64,000 bases of DNA from Mixophyes australis (taxonomy: Eukaryota; Chordata; Amphibia; Anura; Limnodynastidae): assembly GCA_036250195.1 (NCBI GenBank), contig JAVHZZ010000006.1, positions 73,357,369 through 73,421,368 of the forward strand, read 5' to 3'. Each line of letters opens with the position of its first letter. The first letter of the stretch is position 1. Made by a program: the position numbers and the translations under genes. Shown in pieces: positions 10,881 through 21,657 of the stretch. The notes under the pieces are model-generated. The model ran no database searches. It had not been told where the DNA came from and saw nothing but the letters and a program-made list of their open reading frames with translations.

Positions 10881-12059
10881 CTCAGTCCTGCGGCATAGAG
10901 CGGTAGAGGATCACATCTGGAGAAGCACAGCTGGTGTTTCTCCAGTGCCTCATGTCCACTGACATTAATTACATGCATTTTACTAGTGTTTTTTTATGCT
11001 AGTACGATGTATAAAAACCGACCTGAAGTCTAATGCCATTTTTATTTACTTTTGTAGGTCTTGTGTTTGCTGCATGTTTCCATATATTTCTTATTTCTAC
11101 TGTAATCAAATTCCATTTTAATCCAAAATGATCAAAGTGGACTTCTCATGGCAGGATGGAAAATAAGGTTAGCCGTTTACCCCAATGGTCACAGGTTTGA
11201 AGCCATTGGTTGACATTTGTAAGGGAGCCCTGTGCAGCCAATTTCTACTACTATCTAATCAGATCTGTGCGGTTTGACCATGTGGCAGGTTGATTCAAAA
11301 AGGTCAGATTGAAAGTTGTGTGGCAAATATGGTAGTTCAGTTTGGTAAATTTTGCACCAATTGGCCAACCATCGTGGTCACTATTTATCCCTGTTGTAAA
11401 TGGAAAACTGAATGGATTTCCCCTGAATTGATACAAAAGCAGGTTTCCCAACCATTCTCATCGCCAAAGTTTTAAGTAGTAAAGAAGCAAAACAATCAAC
11501 ATCAGATACAGTCAATGCAATTTGATCCAACAAATATTTTGCCAAATAACTCAAAAATCTAAATCTGATTGCAATGTTCCAATTGGATAACATTGCAGTT
11601 TATGTGGCTAGCATAGCCTCTCCCAATACTTATAATCCTAGCATCTACGGATGCCTGGACAGTGCAAGAGACCAAACTATGTTCATTTCAAATACTACAA
11701 TGGGTGTGATCCACCTAGGGAGGCATAATGAGTGCAATGTGCGTTTGCTCCAGAACGCACATAATTCGGGTCTGTATACACCTAAATTAAAAAAAAAGTG
11801 CCTAAACTCTTGTCAACTCACGCTATAGCATGTCCAGTATCCCTCATAGGATGAAAGAGAAAAAGGTTTAAGATTCTTTTACAGATTATTTGACCATCTT
11901 CTCACTTTATTTTAAAATGATTTTCAGTTTATACCTCTCCCTGTTACAATTTTCCACGCCAACAGTTTTTGAACACCCCCCTAAAGCCCAGCACCCTAGG
12001 CTTAGGCTGCAGTCTTGTCAGCCTATTGGATAATCAGACCCTTATTATCCTAGAGCAAC
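10881..12059. other. Unassigned sequence
   Basis: Small frames of 60-84 codons occur but none looks like a known protein and none is framed by good splice sites. There is no clear repeat. Confidence 0.45.
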
Positions 12060-12737
12060 AGCTGCACAGTGACAATGTGGAAATGCAATGAACAGCCAGG
12101 AATTGATTTAGCTCTCACAGGAACAGGAGAGGTCCCAGTGTTGTTGCAAGTCTTTAGTCTACGTGCCATTGCTCCATTGCTAATTGTCAGTGCTGAAATA
12201 GAAATAATAGGGATGTTAGTGTTTTTACATTTTTCAGTCACATTCTACTGTCCCATAGCTCACCCAGAAATAGGAGAGGTGTCAGTGTTTAGTGCTGAAA
12301 CAGAAATTCAAATAATAGGGCTGGCAGTGTTCTTAAAATTCTCCAGTGACATTCTACTGTGCCATAGCTCATACAGAAACAGGAGAGGTGGAAGTGTCCT
12401 TGTCACTCTCCAGTCTCCAGTCACATAGTTCTTGTCACTCTCCAGTCTTCAGTCACATTGTTCTTGTCACTCTCCAGTCTCAGTGCCATTGGTCACACAG
12501 AAAAAGGGGTAGCAGGGTTCTTGTCACTCTGCAGTCTTCAGTCACATTGTTCTTGTCACTCTTCAGTCTAAGTCATGATGATACTAATCCCTCTACGTCA
12601 TGTGCTAAAGACTATGTTCAAGTGCATAGTGGTTTTAAGTCAGGGAAACAAAAATGTAAAAGAAAAGCTTGCACCTTTTTAAAGAAAAAACCACCTCTCT
12701 AATAAAGGTGAAAGTTTGCTGTAGAAAAACATAAAAA
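12060..12737 (+). pseudogene. hAT-2 fragment: N-terminal flank and start of the transposase
   Basis: The end of the plus-strand frame, SHDDTNPSTSCAKDYVQVHS and the KKK run after it (about 12570-12700), matches the region read from the minus strand at about 42290-42180 in hAT-3. Upstream are diverged repeats of about 110 bp (12110-12400) and a 32-bp minisatellite, comparable to the repeats that precede the coding region in hAT-1. The fragment ends where the inverted-repeat unit begins. Its orientation is opposite to the hAT coding sequence on the other side of that unit (17227-18616). Confidence 0.65.
12399..12572. repeat. 32-bp minisatellite
   Basis: Five imperfect copies of TTCTTGTCACTCTCCAGTCT, mostly followed by a TCAGTCACATTG-type end, are present, with one interrupted by a 43-bp segment. 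Confidence 0.85.
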
Positions 12738-13428
12738 TGGCTGTACAGATAGGGGAAAAGAAATTGTGTTAGAAGGGCACTCTTTTGTTTGGATTTGGTA
12801 TGATAAACAATTAGTATTTAAAAATATATCTTTAATTTATATACATTAAAAAACACTTTATAGCGAAGTATTAAAAAAGAAAAAGTGGGTAATGAATTTT
12901 CCAGGTTTGAAAATCTGTTAAAAGATAGTGAACTACAGTGCTGTCTCGCTGTTTTATTTTTGTTGTCTGATTAATTAGCTGAATTTGTTATTAATATGGA
13001 GGTCTCTGATTTTATCGAAGTATATTACTGTCTTCCTCTTTTGTTAAGGTTATCACATTGTGCACTAATGTGTTTACATTTAAATCAATTACACTGTACA
13101 CAGTGTGTCCACAAAATTGATTGAGAGAGACCACCCCCTAAAAGAATCCTGTTTTCATTTGCAGGGTTCTTAAGAGATTGAGGGGTAATTATTCTAATTG
13201 GAGTCTCACAAAGTAACGTTACTGTATATAGGAAGCATCATTTTAGCTATTTGTTGGTAAAATTAGCTGAATACCCCTTTGTGAGAGTTCTATATAGACA
13301 AATGACATCTATAGAAGGCAGTGATAGATTTACCACATTCTAAATCCCACTAAATAGCTGTGTATGATAAGTCCACTATTTCACTGGGTAAACTGCCTAC
13401 ATTTGGAAGAATCTAAGCCTTCTACTAA
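12738..13428 (+). repeat. Left arm of the long inverted repeat
   Basis: It reads ATGGCTGTACAGATA at its outer edge and GAATCTAAGCCTTCTACTAAG at its inner edge; the reverse complement lies at 16536-17226. Confidence 0.92.
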
Positions 13429-13627
13429 GCGATAACATCTTCCTCAACTATAGTTAGCTAACTATATTGGATTACATTTGACAGTAACAGCGTCTCAGCT
13501 AACGCCGATGCGTGTTTCGCTATGCGCTTTTACAAGGCAACACAATGGTAAGTCAAGTCTTAATTGGCTATATAAAGGGGTTGAACACACCCCAGTGGTG
13601 ACGTATGTCTGCTGATCACGGGTATTC

Positions 13628-13829
13628 AGACTCGATCTTATTGGAGCCTATTTGATTGGTCCCGCATGTCATGTGATCTTAGAGATATATTTCATAGTAA
13701 TTACGTCTATGTGTGAGACTCATTGACATGGTAATCGATATAAACAAACATATGAATGAGAAGAATTAAAGCAATAATCAGACTTGATCTTATTGGAGCC
13801 TGTTTGATTGGTCCCGCATGTCATGTGAT
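13628..13829. repeat. Direct repeat of about 50 bp in the Penelope 3' region
   Basis: CAGACTCGATCTTATTGGAG and the following 30 bases (13628-13678) recur at 13780-13829 with two to three changes. Confidence 0.9.
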
Positions 13830-14462
13830 TAAAGCAATAATCATTTTTTTCCTTATAATCCTTGAAGGAAACATCTTTTTATATGTGTTATTAAATGAAT
13901 TAAATACTTATTAACTTTTGCTCGAGTGCAATTTAAGTTGATTCTGTGCATTATGGCTTATTATACTAATTAAATAAGAGTAAAATGTATAAGTGTATTA
14001 ATAGTGACTCCTTTGGAATTGCAGCATTGAAGGTAAGTGAGTTAAATGTGTTAAGAGTTTCTTAAGAAACATGGTTATGGGTATGAACCTATATAGGTAA
14101 TTAAATTGTGCTTTTAATTGGTGAATAAAGAAAAAAAAAAAAGAAAAAAGGCATTTAAATCAATAAAAACATTTCCTAAGTTATCCTTTCATTGTAATTT
14201 AATAATTAACAATATATAAAACACATGTTAGTGCTGTATTTATACATGCAATAGTAAATAAAGATGTAGTGATAACACTAATCCTTTGTTTAGGTGTCTT
14301 ATTATTAAGGTCTCATAATGAACACATATTAACTGAATGTTAAAGAAAAAACGTATAATTGCTGTTATTGTTTAAGCCATGGGGAATTAGACTTCCCATA
14401 AGGAAGATTTTTTTAGTCTGATGCCTAAGGAGCTCAGCTTGTATCTCCCCTCCTCTGAGACC

Positions 14463-15107
14463 TCAATTTACTTGTTCCGTAGCAAATGCCATTAAAAAAT
14501 TTTGATCACTATTATGGCATTTAAGAAAGTGTTTGGCTACCGTGGAAAGTGGTCTCAGATTAGCATTATCCCTAGTAGCATTGCGGATATTACCCACATG
14601 TTCCAGAATTCTCTTTTTAAATGGTCTACTGGTCATCCCTATGTAACGGTGTTGACAGGAACATGATAAACAATATACTACATTGGGTGTGTTGCAATTC
14701 AAAAATTGTTCTATCCTCCAAACTTTGGAGAATTTATCTGTGTATTCTTTGGTCTGTACTAAATACTGACAAGCCTTACAGACTCCACATCTAAAAAAGC
14801 CATTTGGCCTTGATGACAATTGTTTCCTTTGTGGCTTGAGAGAACTATGTACCAATTTATCCCTGAGATTTTTAGAGCGTCTCCATGTAATGGATATCCT
14901 ATCTTGTAAAGTTTTCTTTAGGTCCTCATCAAGCATTAGGATGTGCCAATGTCTTTGAAAGATGTTTGTTATGTATCTCCATTCTGTGCAGAATGTGTCT
15001 ATCATTCTTGTGTTAGAGTTTAATACTTTGTTTTTGTTTTTTGAAGATGGATAAATGAGAGATTCTTTGTCCTTTGTGTTGACGGCTTTCACAGCTTGTT
15101 TACTCAC
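14463..15107 (-). pseudogene. Penelope GIY-YIG endonuclease domain
   Basis: The 214-codon frame carries the cysteine cluster CGVCKAC (about residues 107-113), then VVYCL (143-147) and RYIG (154-157), followed by a conserved arginine and EHVGNI. This is the GIY-YIG nuclease fused to the C-terminus of Penelope-like reverse transcriptases, where it nicks the target site. The frame is open but separated from the reverse transcriptase by stops at about 15110-15220, so the protein is broken. Confidence 0.88.
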
Positions 15108-15224
15108 TGTTCTGCTATATCCTCGATTAGATAATTTTTTTTAAGTTCACAAGATCTTTGTGTAAAAAACCATTTCATCAGAGGAATTTCTCTTCATTCT
15201 CAGTAGCTCCCCCTTTGGGACCCC

Positions 15225-16260
15225 CTAGATGACCGGGGGAAAGTGTGAGCTGGTAAAATGTAGGAGACTGTTCGTTGCAGTTTTTTTTAGGTAAATATCC
15301 ATTTTCAATCTTCCATCTGCAGTCTTTGAGATAGTGAGATCCAAAAAATTGTTCTTGGTATCATTAATTTCAGAAGTTAATCTGAGATTTATATCGTTGG
15401 TGTTGAGAATCATTGTGAATTCATGGAAAAGGGAATCATGGCCATCCCACAAAATTAGCACGTCATCTATATAGCGTAGCCATAAAATTATGTGGCTTGT
15501 ATATTTGTCGTTCTGAGAATTAAAGACACATTCCCTTTCCCACCAACCCAAAAATATATTCGCTTATGTGGGGGCACAGGCTGTCCTCATTGCCGTCCCA
15601 CGTATTTGAGGAAAGATTTTATCTTCAAATATAAAGTAATTTTTGGTTAATACAAACTATAACAGTAGTACAAGGAATTCATTAAAGTTGCTGTGTTTCT
15701 CCATATTCAAAAAAGAACGTACAGCTTTAATGCCTTGTTGATGCAGAATGTTGGTATATAACGATTCAACGTCAAAGGAAGCCAATTTGGTGGAGGCATT
15801 GACTATTGTTAAGTTTTGATAACACATCCAGAGTGTCCCTGACGTATGAATCTAAACTTGTTACATGCTTGCGAAGATGTAGATCTACATATTTACTCGC
15901 ATTCTCAGTAAGGTTGCCTACCCCCGACACAATCGGTCTTCCTGGAGGATTGAACACATTTTTATGTATTTTTGGGACAATATAAATTGTTGGTATCTTA
16001 GGAATTTGAACCTCTAGAAATTCATAGTCCCCTTTTGAAATTGTTCCATCGTCAAGGGTCTGTCTGATAAATTTATTAAATAATGACAGGTAATTTGCTG
16101 TAGGATTGAATATAAGACGTTGGTAACAATCTGTATTGTCTAACTGTCGGTAAATTTCTTTTAAATATTGTGCTCTAGGCCAGAGGACAATATTCCCCCC
16201 TTTGTCTGAGGGTTTTATGAAAATTTCATCCCATATCCTGATCTACTTTAATGCTGATTT
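15225..16260 (-). pseudogene. Penelope reverse transcriptase, broken into pieces
   Basis: Reading the minus strand, KPSDKGG lies near 16200, GRPIVSGVGNLTE near 15940-15905, and the catalytic YIDD at 15473-15462. Between and after these are stops and frame changes. The order and wording (DKGG, GRPIVSG, SKYVD, SYVRDT, YIDD) are distinctive of Penelope-like rather than LINE or LTR enzymes. N-terminal sequence before DKGG is not visible, partly because a palindromic MITE lies at 16343-16519. Confidence 0.88.
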
Positions 16261-16342
16261 TTCCATTCTACTCATATTCCCTTTTCACATAAATTTATAT
16301 TAAGGGGTTTAAGGTGAAGTTTATGAAGGTCTTTAGAGACTT

Positions 16343-16519
16343 GGGGCTAGATTTACTAAGTTGCGGGTTTGAAAAAGTGGGGATGTTGCCTATAGCAACC
16401 AATCAGATTCTAGCTGTCATTTTGTAGAAAGTACTAAATAAATGAAAGCTAGAATCTGATTGGTTGCTATAGGCAACATCCCCACTTTTTCAAACCCGCA
16501 GCTTAGTAAATCTAGCCCC
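16343..16519. mobile_element. Palindromic MITE, well preserved
   Basis: The ends GGGGCTAGATTTACTAAG and CTTAGTAAATCTAGCCCC enclose two near-perfect complementary halves with CCTATAGCAACCAATCAGAT. The flanks GTCTTTAGAGACTT (16329-16342) and AAGTCTCTAAAGAC (16520-16533) are exact inverse complements, not direct duplications. Confidence 0.9.
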
Positions 16520-16535
16520 AAGTCTCTAAAGACTT

Positions 16536-17226
16536 AGTAGGAGGCTTAGATTCTTCCAAATGTAGGCAGTTTACCCAGTCAAATAGTGGACTTATCATAC
16601 ACAGCTATTTAGTGGGACTCAGAACGTGGTAAATATATCACTGCCTTATATAGATGCCGTTCATCTATATAGAACTCTCACAAAGGGGTATTCAGCTAAT
16701 TTTACCAACAAATAGCTAAAATGATGCTTCCTATATACAGTAACGCTACTTTGTGAGACTCCAATTAGAATAATTACCCCTCAATCTCTTAAGAACCCTG
16801 CAAATGAAAACAGGATTCTTTTAGGGGGTGGTCTCTCTCAATCAATTTTGTGGACACACTGTGTACAGTGTAATTGATTTAAATGTAAACACATTAGTGC
16901 ACAATGTGATAACCTTAACAAAAGAGGAAGACAGTAATATACTTCGATAAAATCAGAGACCTCCATATTAATAACAAATTCAGCTCATTAATCAGACAAC
17001 AAAAATAAAACAGCGAGACAGCAGGGTAGTTCACTACCTTTAAACAGATTTTCAAACCTGGAAAATTCATTACCCACTTTATCTTTTTTAATATTTGACT
17101 ATAAATAGTTTTTTAATGTATACAAATTAAAGATATATTTTTAAATACTAATTGTTTATCATACCAAATCCAAACAAAAGAGTGCCCTTCTACCACAATT
17201 TCTTTTCTGCTATCTGTACAGCCATG
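16536..17226 (-). repeat. Right arm of the long inverted repeat
   Basis: Reverse complement of 12738-13428, with scattered substitutions, for example in the stretch 16600-16680. Confidence 0.92.
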
Positions 17227-18616
17227 TATATCTGTGTAGGTGCACCTTCCCGCATATAACAAGCTGAGAATACATTTATTTCTACATAGGGGTTTAACAC
17301 TTGGTGCGGTGAAGAAACATTTTTTTAGAAAAACATAAAATTGACAACATGCCATTCTACCCAAAATATTAACAAGCATACCAGCATCAGCTAGCTCCCT
17401 TCTCTTAGCTAGATCTGAGCACCTGCATTCTACTCTGTCATCATCCTCACCCTCATCAGTGTGTACATCATCCTTACACAATACTAATTCCTCCCCGCTG
17501 GAATCAACCATTACAGAAGTTTCTGTACTTTGATGTAATTGCCGATAATGGCCCTCCCGGTGGAATTTGTAGTTCATTTTACGACAGAGCTGTCACGATT
17601 TTTGGCCAATTCTTTTACAACAGACCAAATGTCAAAATGTTTTGCTGACTCATCTGCATCACCACTGGGTCTTGGGAAAGCTAAGTTTTTTCCTAGCAGC
17701 AGTTGCCAAAGAAACTGAGGGAGGATGAGTCGTCGTGTCATGTACAGCTTGAGCTGTCAGCTTGCTGACCAGAAGGTCATTGTATCTCTTGAGATCTGGG
17801 TAAGCTGGAAAGAAAGAAAAGACATAACTCTTAAACCTAGGATCATGCACAGTTGTTAAAATGTAGTGATCTGATTTCAAGATGTTGATAACTCTCGGAT
17901 CCTGGCAAAGTGAACAAAGTACTTGATATACAAGTCGTACATAGTTAGCGGAATTGCTTAGTTTAATTTCCTCCTTCAATTTCTCTAGCTGCTTTTCCAA
18001 AAGTCTATTTAGGGGAATCACTTGACTAAAGCTAACAGTGTCTGAACTTACTTCACAAGTGACAACTTCGAATGGTTTCAGCACCTTGCACAACACGGAA
18101 AGTATTCTCCACTGTGCTTGACTAAAATACATCCCCCATCCTTTCCTAATGTCATGGCTTGTGGATTAAGCGTGGATGGCTTTTCGCTGTTGCTCCATCC
18201 GCAGAAGCATATACAGAACTCACTTCACAGATGACTACTTAGAGTGGTTTTAGCACCTTGCACAACATGGAACGTATTCTCCACTGCGCTGGACTAAAGT
18301 AAATTCCCCCTCAAATTCTTCTGGCAGCAACTGCAATCTCCTACATGCTGTTGCAGAATGCCGAAAATGACCCAAACTATTTCTGGACACAGACAGCATC
18401 TCCTGCATGTCATTGTCATCTTTAAAAAAGCTTGGTACCACCAAGTTGATTGTGCGAGCAAAACAGGGAATGTGATGTAATGCTCTCACAATATTGGTGG
18501 CGTTATCACAAATCACATATCCTCAGGAGAGTCTAAGCGGGATAAGCCATATTGCAATGACATCCCTTAGTTTTTCAAACAGGTTGTCAGCGGTATGCCT
18601 CTTAGTGTAGCTGGTG
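17227..18616 (-). pseudogene. hAT-2A: transposase remnant, middle and C-terminal tail
   Basis: Minus-strand pieces are 18516-18250 (DNATNIVRALHHIPCFARTI, the RNase H-like core with its aspartate), 18132-17659 (FSQAQWRILSVLCKVLKPFE to ARKKLSF) and 17577-17113 (acidic tail with DSSGEELVLC and DLAKRRELADAG). The hATC dimerisation region expected between ARKKLSF and the tail is missing: only about 80 bases separate them. Downstream of the tail a short antisense piece of the N-terminal signature region is joined on (17340-17370). The copy ends at 18616, where orientation flips. Confidence 0.8.
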
Positions 18617-20940
18617 ATACACAAATGTAGGATACCACTTTGCATTTGCAACAGGATGAGGGGGATATTTGTATAGGTGACGATGGCGCTAATGAGGATG
18701 ATGATGAGGATGATTTTGTTTGTGTAAGTCCTGCACCAGTTGAAGCAGTTCTTGCCAGTGATAAGAAGAAGGCCATTGTCATGTCTGGGTATAAGACATC
18801 CACCTCTTATGTCTGGAATTATTTTTACCCAATCCTGACAACAGTTGTCTAGTCATTTCTAGCGTTTGTATAGCCACCCCGACAACACCTTCCTCATCAA
18901 TATCCTCACTAGTGATTAGAGTCAGTCCTGCATCCAAGCTGCTAAGGCTAGATGACTTCTCCTTTATCCAGAATTACTCTGACGAATTCTTGAACACTAG
19001 TATTGCTGCTGCTGCTGTGGTTGGATCTTCAACCCAGAAGTAGACCAAGAGGAAGACTACTTGTAGTTTACAATTGACTGTTAAACAATCCTTTGCAAGT
19101 ATGAAAGCTGTCACCCAGTTGCAAAGCGGATCAAAGACGCCATGGCGACTATGATAGTATTAGATTTGCGTCCAATATCCACAATTAATGCAGCTAGTTT
19201 TAGACAGTTAATTGAGGTCCTGTTTCCCAGTTACCAAATTCCATCACAACACCATTTTACTAGAAAATCAATTCCTCACTGATGTCATTGCAACATGGCT
19301 TATCCCACTTGGACTCTCCTGAGGAAATGTCATTTATGACAACGCCACCAATATTGTGAGAGCATTGCAGTTGTGTAAAATCCATCACATTCCCCAGTTT
19401 TGTTCACACAATCTACTTGGAGATACAAAGCTTTTTGAAAAATGACAGGGACGTGCAGAAGATGCTGTCTGTAGCCCGAAAAATTTCGGGACATTTTTGG
19501 CATTCTGCAACATCTTGTAGGAAATTGCAGCAGCTGCAAGAACAATTTATTTTATCCTGCCACCAACTGAAGCAAGAGGTGGTGACAAGGTTGAATTCCA
19601 CACTTTATATGATTGTGAGGATGGAAAAACAGAGAAAAGTTATCCACGCTTACTCCACAAGCCATGACATTGGGAAAGGAGGGGGGATGTACTTAGTCAA
19701 GCGCTGTGGAGAATACTTTCTGTGTTGTGCAAGGTGCTGAACCGATTTGAAGCAGTCACCTGTGAATTGAGTTCAGACACTGATAGCTTGAGCAAAGTGA
19801 TTCCCTTTATTAGAGTTTTGGAAAAGCACCTTAAAAAATTGAAGGAGATGAAACAAAGAAATTACGCTAAGTATGTCGAACTTGTAGATGAAGTACTTCA
19901 ATCGCTTCGCCAGGATAGAAAAGTTATCAACTTCTGGAAATTGCATCACTACATTTTGGCGATTATGCTTGATCCTAGGTTTAAGAGCTATATCTTCTTT
20001 TTATTTCCCACTGTCCCAGATCACAAGAGATGCAATGAGCTCCTGGTGAGCAAGTTGACAGCTGAAGTGGTACCTGACACAACGGCATCCCCTCCTTCAG
20101 TTTCTCAGGCTGCTGCTGCTAGGAAAAAACTTAGCTTTTCTAAGAGACCCAAGGATGATGCAGATGATTCAGCAGAACATTTTGACATTTGGTCTGGTCT
20201 AAAAGAATTGCCCAAAAATTGTTACAGCTCTGTCATAAAATGAACTACAAATGCCACGAGGAAGGCCATTACTAGCATGTAGATCAAAGTACAGAGATTT
20301 CTGTAATGGTGGATTCCAGCCGGGATTAATTAGTATTGTGTGAGGATGATGTACACATTGATGAGGGTGATGATGATGACAGTGTAGATTGCAGGTGCTG
20401 GGATCTAGCTGAGAGAAGGAAGCTAGCTGATGCTGGAATGCTTATTAATATTTGGGTAAAATTATATGTTGTCAATTTTATGTTTTTCTACAATAAAGTT
20501 TCACCTTTATTAAAGGTGTTATTTTTCTTTAAAAAGGTAAAAGCATTTTTTACATTTTTGTTTTTGACATTTATGTTACAGAGACTTCTGCAATGGTGGT
20601 TTTCTGCGGGGTTGAATTAATATTGTGTTACGATGATGTACACACAGAGGCTGGAGTTCATGACAACATCTTGCCACTGTAGAGTTCATTGACAGTGCTG
20701 TTACCTTAGCTGCCTTAAGCCCATTGTTACCTTGTTTTGTGGGGACCCAAACAAACCAAGCACATCAGCCTCAAAAGTGGCACTCCTTGTCGCTGAAGTG
20801 CTTGGTTTGTTAAAAGTGCATGTCCTTTTTAAGATCCATTTTAAGAATGGGTGGGAGGGTTCCAAGGACAATTCCATCTTGCACCACTTTTCCTTTCAGC
20901 TACCGTTGTGTGCCAATGTTACCTACATGTGCTATAAGTG
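18617..20940 (+). pseudogene. hAT-2B: transposase remnant in the opposite orientation
   Basis: Plus-strand pieces run from the acidic leader (LQQDEGDICIGDDGANEDDD, 18640-18720) and the start of a BED-like region (about 18750-18850), through a core with stops (19140-19500), to 19417-19740 and 19722-20243, which contains LDPRFKSY and ARKKLSF. The acidic tail follows at 20336-20440. As in hAT-2A the hATC region is absent. The tail segment is repeated at 20578-20690, and between the two copies lies an inverted piece of the N-terminal region (20480-20575). The subterminal hairpin is at 20752-20809. Many stops and frameshifts make this a dead copy. Confidence 0.8.
20752..20809. repeat. Subterminal hairpin of the hAT family (copy 2B)
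   Basis: The arms CAAACCAAGCACATCAGC and GCTGAAGTGCTTGGTTTG pair except at one position. Confidence 0.85.
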
Positions 20941-21510
20941 CTGAAGCTTGTTTTCAATCATCCTTTCAATTGCTTCTCTCTCGTACATGTGACCATATAC
21001 TTTCACTCGGTTCACCATCTACAACTGTGTTATAGGAGTACTTTGGGTAATGGCGATTTCCTCGTCTTCGTCTCCCAAATTTTTGTCTGCAGGGGCCGGT
21101 GACACACCCATTTGTTTTCTCAGGTCTATTAGCTGTTCTTTAAACTGGAGATATTTATCATCCTGCCTCAGGGCCTCCTCTGTATTATTCTTCTGAAGCG
21201 CAGTGTATCTCTTGTGTACAAGCTCTCTTAAATCTGGGATCTCATCCGATGGGTCACGTTTTAATTTAAGTGCGGTCTCCTCAACTGCATCTATATATTG
21301 GTTTAAATCTCTGTTCAATGCAGCGTATTCCAACATGACGGATTCCATGCTGCCCACATGTTCCATGTCACAGTCTGTCTGAAGCAGATGTAATGCCACT
21401 CCAGTTGTAATATCCATTCCTGTGTCTGTATAAGTTTGAAAACTCTTCAGGGATTTGAGGGAGGTATCCAGAGAGAATAAGGAGATTAAAGATGTAGCAC
21501 GAGCAGACAT
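20941..21510 (-). pseudogene. NSMCE2: NSMCE2 (MMS21/NSE2 SUMO E3 ligase) partial, intronless, disabled copy
   Basis: The minus strand opens with ATG at 21510 and gives 163 codons that I recognise as the N-terminal region of NSMCE2, the SMC5/6-complex subunit that attaches SUMO in DNA repair. Matching phrases include SLKSFQTYTDTGMD, EYAALNRDLNQYIDAVE, IPDLRELVHKRYTALQ and LQFKEQLIDLRKQ. After TQSTPITQL comes a TAG stop (21021-21019) where the family has glutamate, then in the same frame VKVYGHMYEREAIERMIEN, which is the start of the SP-RING. There the zinc-binding cysteine of the C-G-H motif is tyrosine, and a few residues around the preceding conserved CPIT motif are lost. Homology ends at 20941, where hAT sequence starts; the rest of the RING is missing. 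The parent gene has several coding exons, so continuous reading points to an RNA origin. No poly(A) follows, and hAT sequence flanks both sides. Confidence 0.85.
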
Positions 21511-21514
21511 GGCT

Positions 21515-21657
21515 TAATAATGTAAAGTTCTATGACAGCACTGTTGGGCTTAAGGCAGCTAAGCTATTGGTAGCTTGTTTTGGGGAGCCCAAACAAACCA
21601 AGCACTTCAGCCACAAAAGTGGCACTCCTTGTCACTGGAGTGCTTGCTTTATTAAAA
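21515..21657 (+). mobile_element. hAT-2C: second subterminal fragment beyond the NSMCE2 piece
   Basis: It resembles 20680-20815: GTTCTATGACAGCACTGTT, then the flank GCTTGTTTTGGGGAGCCCAA, then the hairpin (21594-21651). The right arm has decayed. It has the same orientation as hAT-2B, so the gene fragment lies between two parallel hAT ends. Confidence 0.75.

Larger units (their letters stand above)
12738..17226 (-). mobile_element. Penelope-like element between long inverted repeats
   Basis: Arms of about 690 bp (12738-13428 and 16536-17226) are reverse complements with only scattered differences. Between them, on the minus strand, lie a Penelope-type reverse transcriptase and a GIY-YIG endonuclease. 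Next to the endonuclease is a CGTGTTTCGCTATGCGC-type motif (13510-13530) that I associate with Penelope-like 3' regions. Penelope-like elements are known to carry long terminal repeats in direct or inverted orientation, so the arms may be its own terminal repeats. The alternative is that the retroelement landed in an older fold-back element. The unit sits inside hAT-derived DNA on both sides. Confidence 0.75.
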
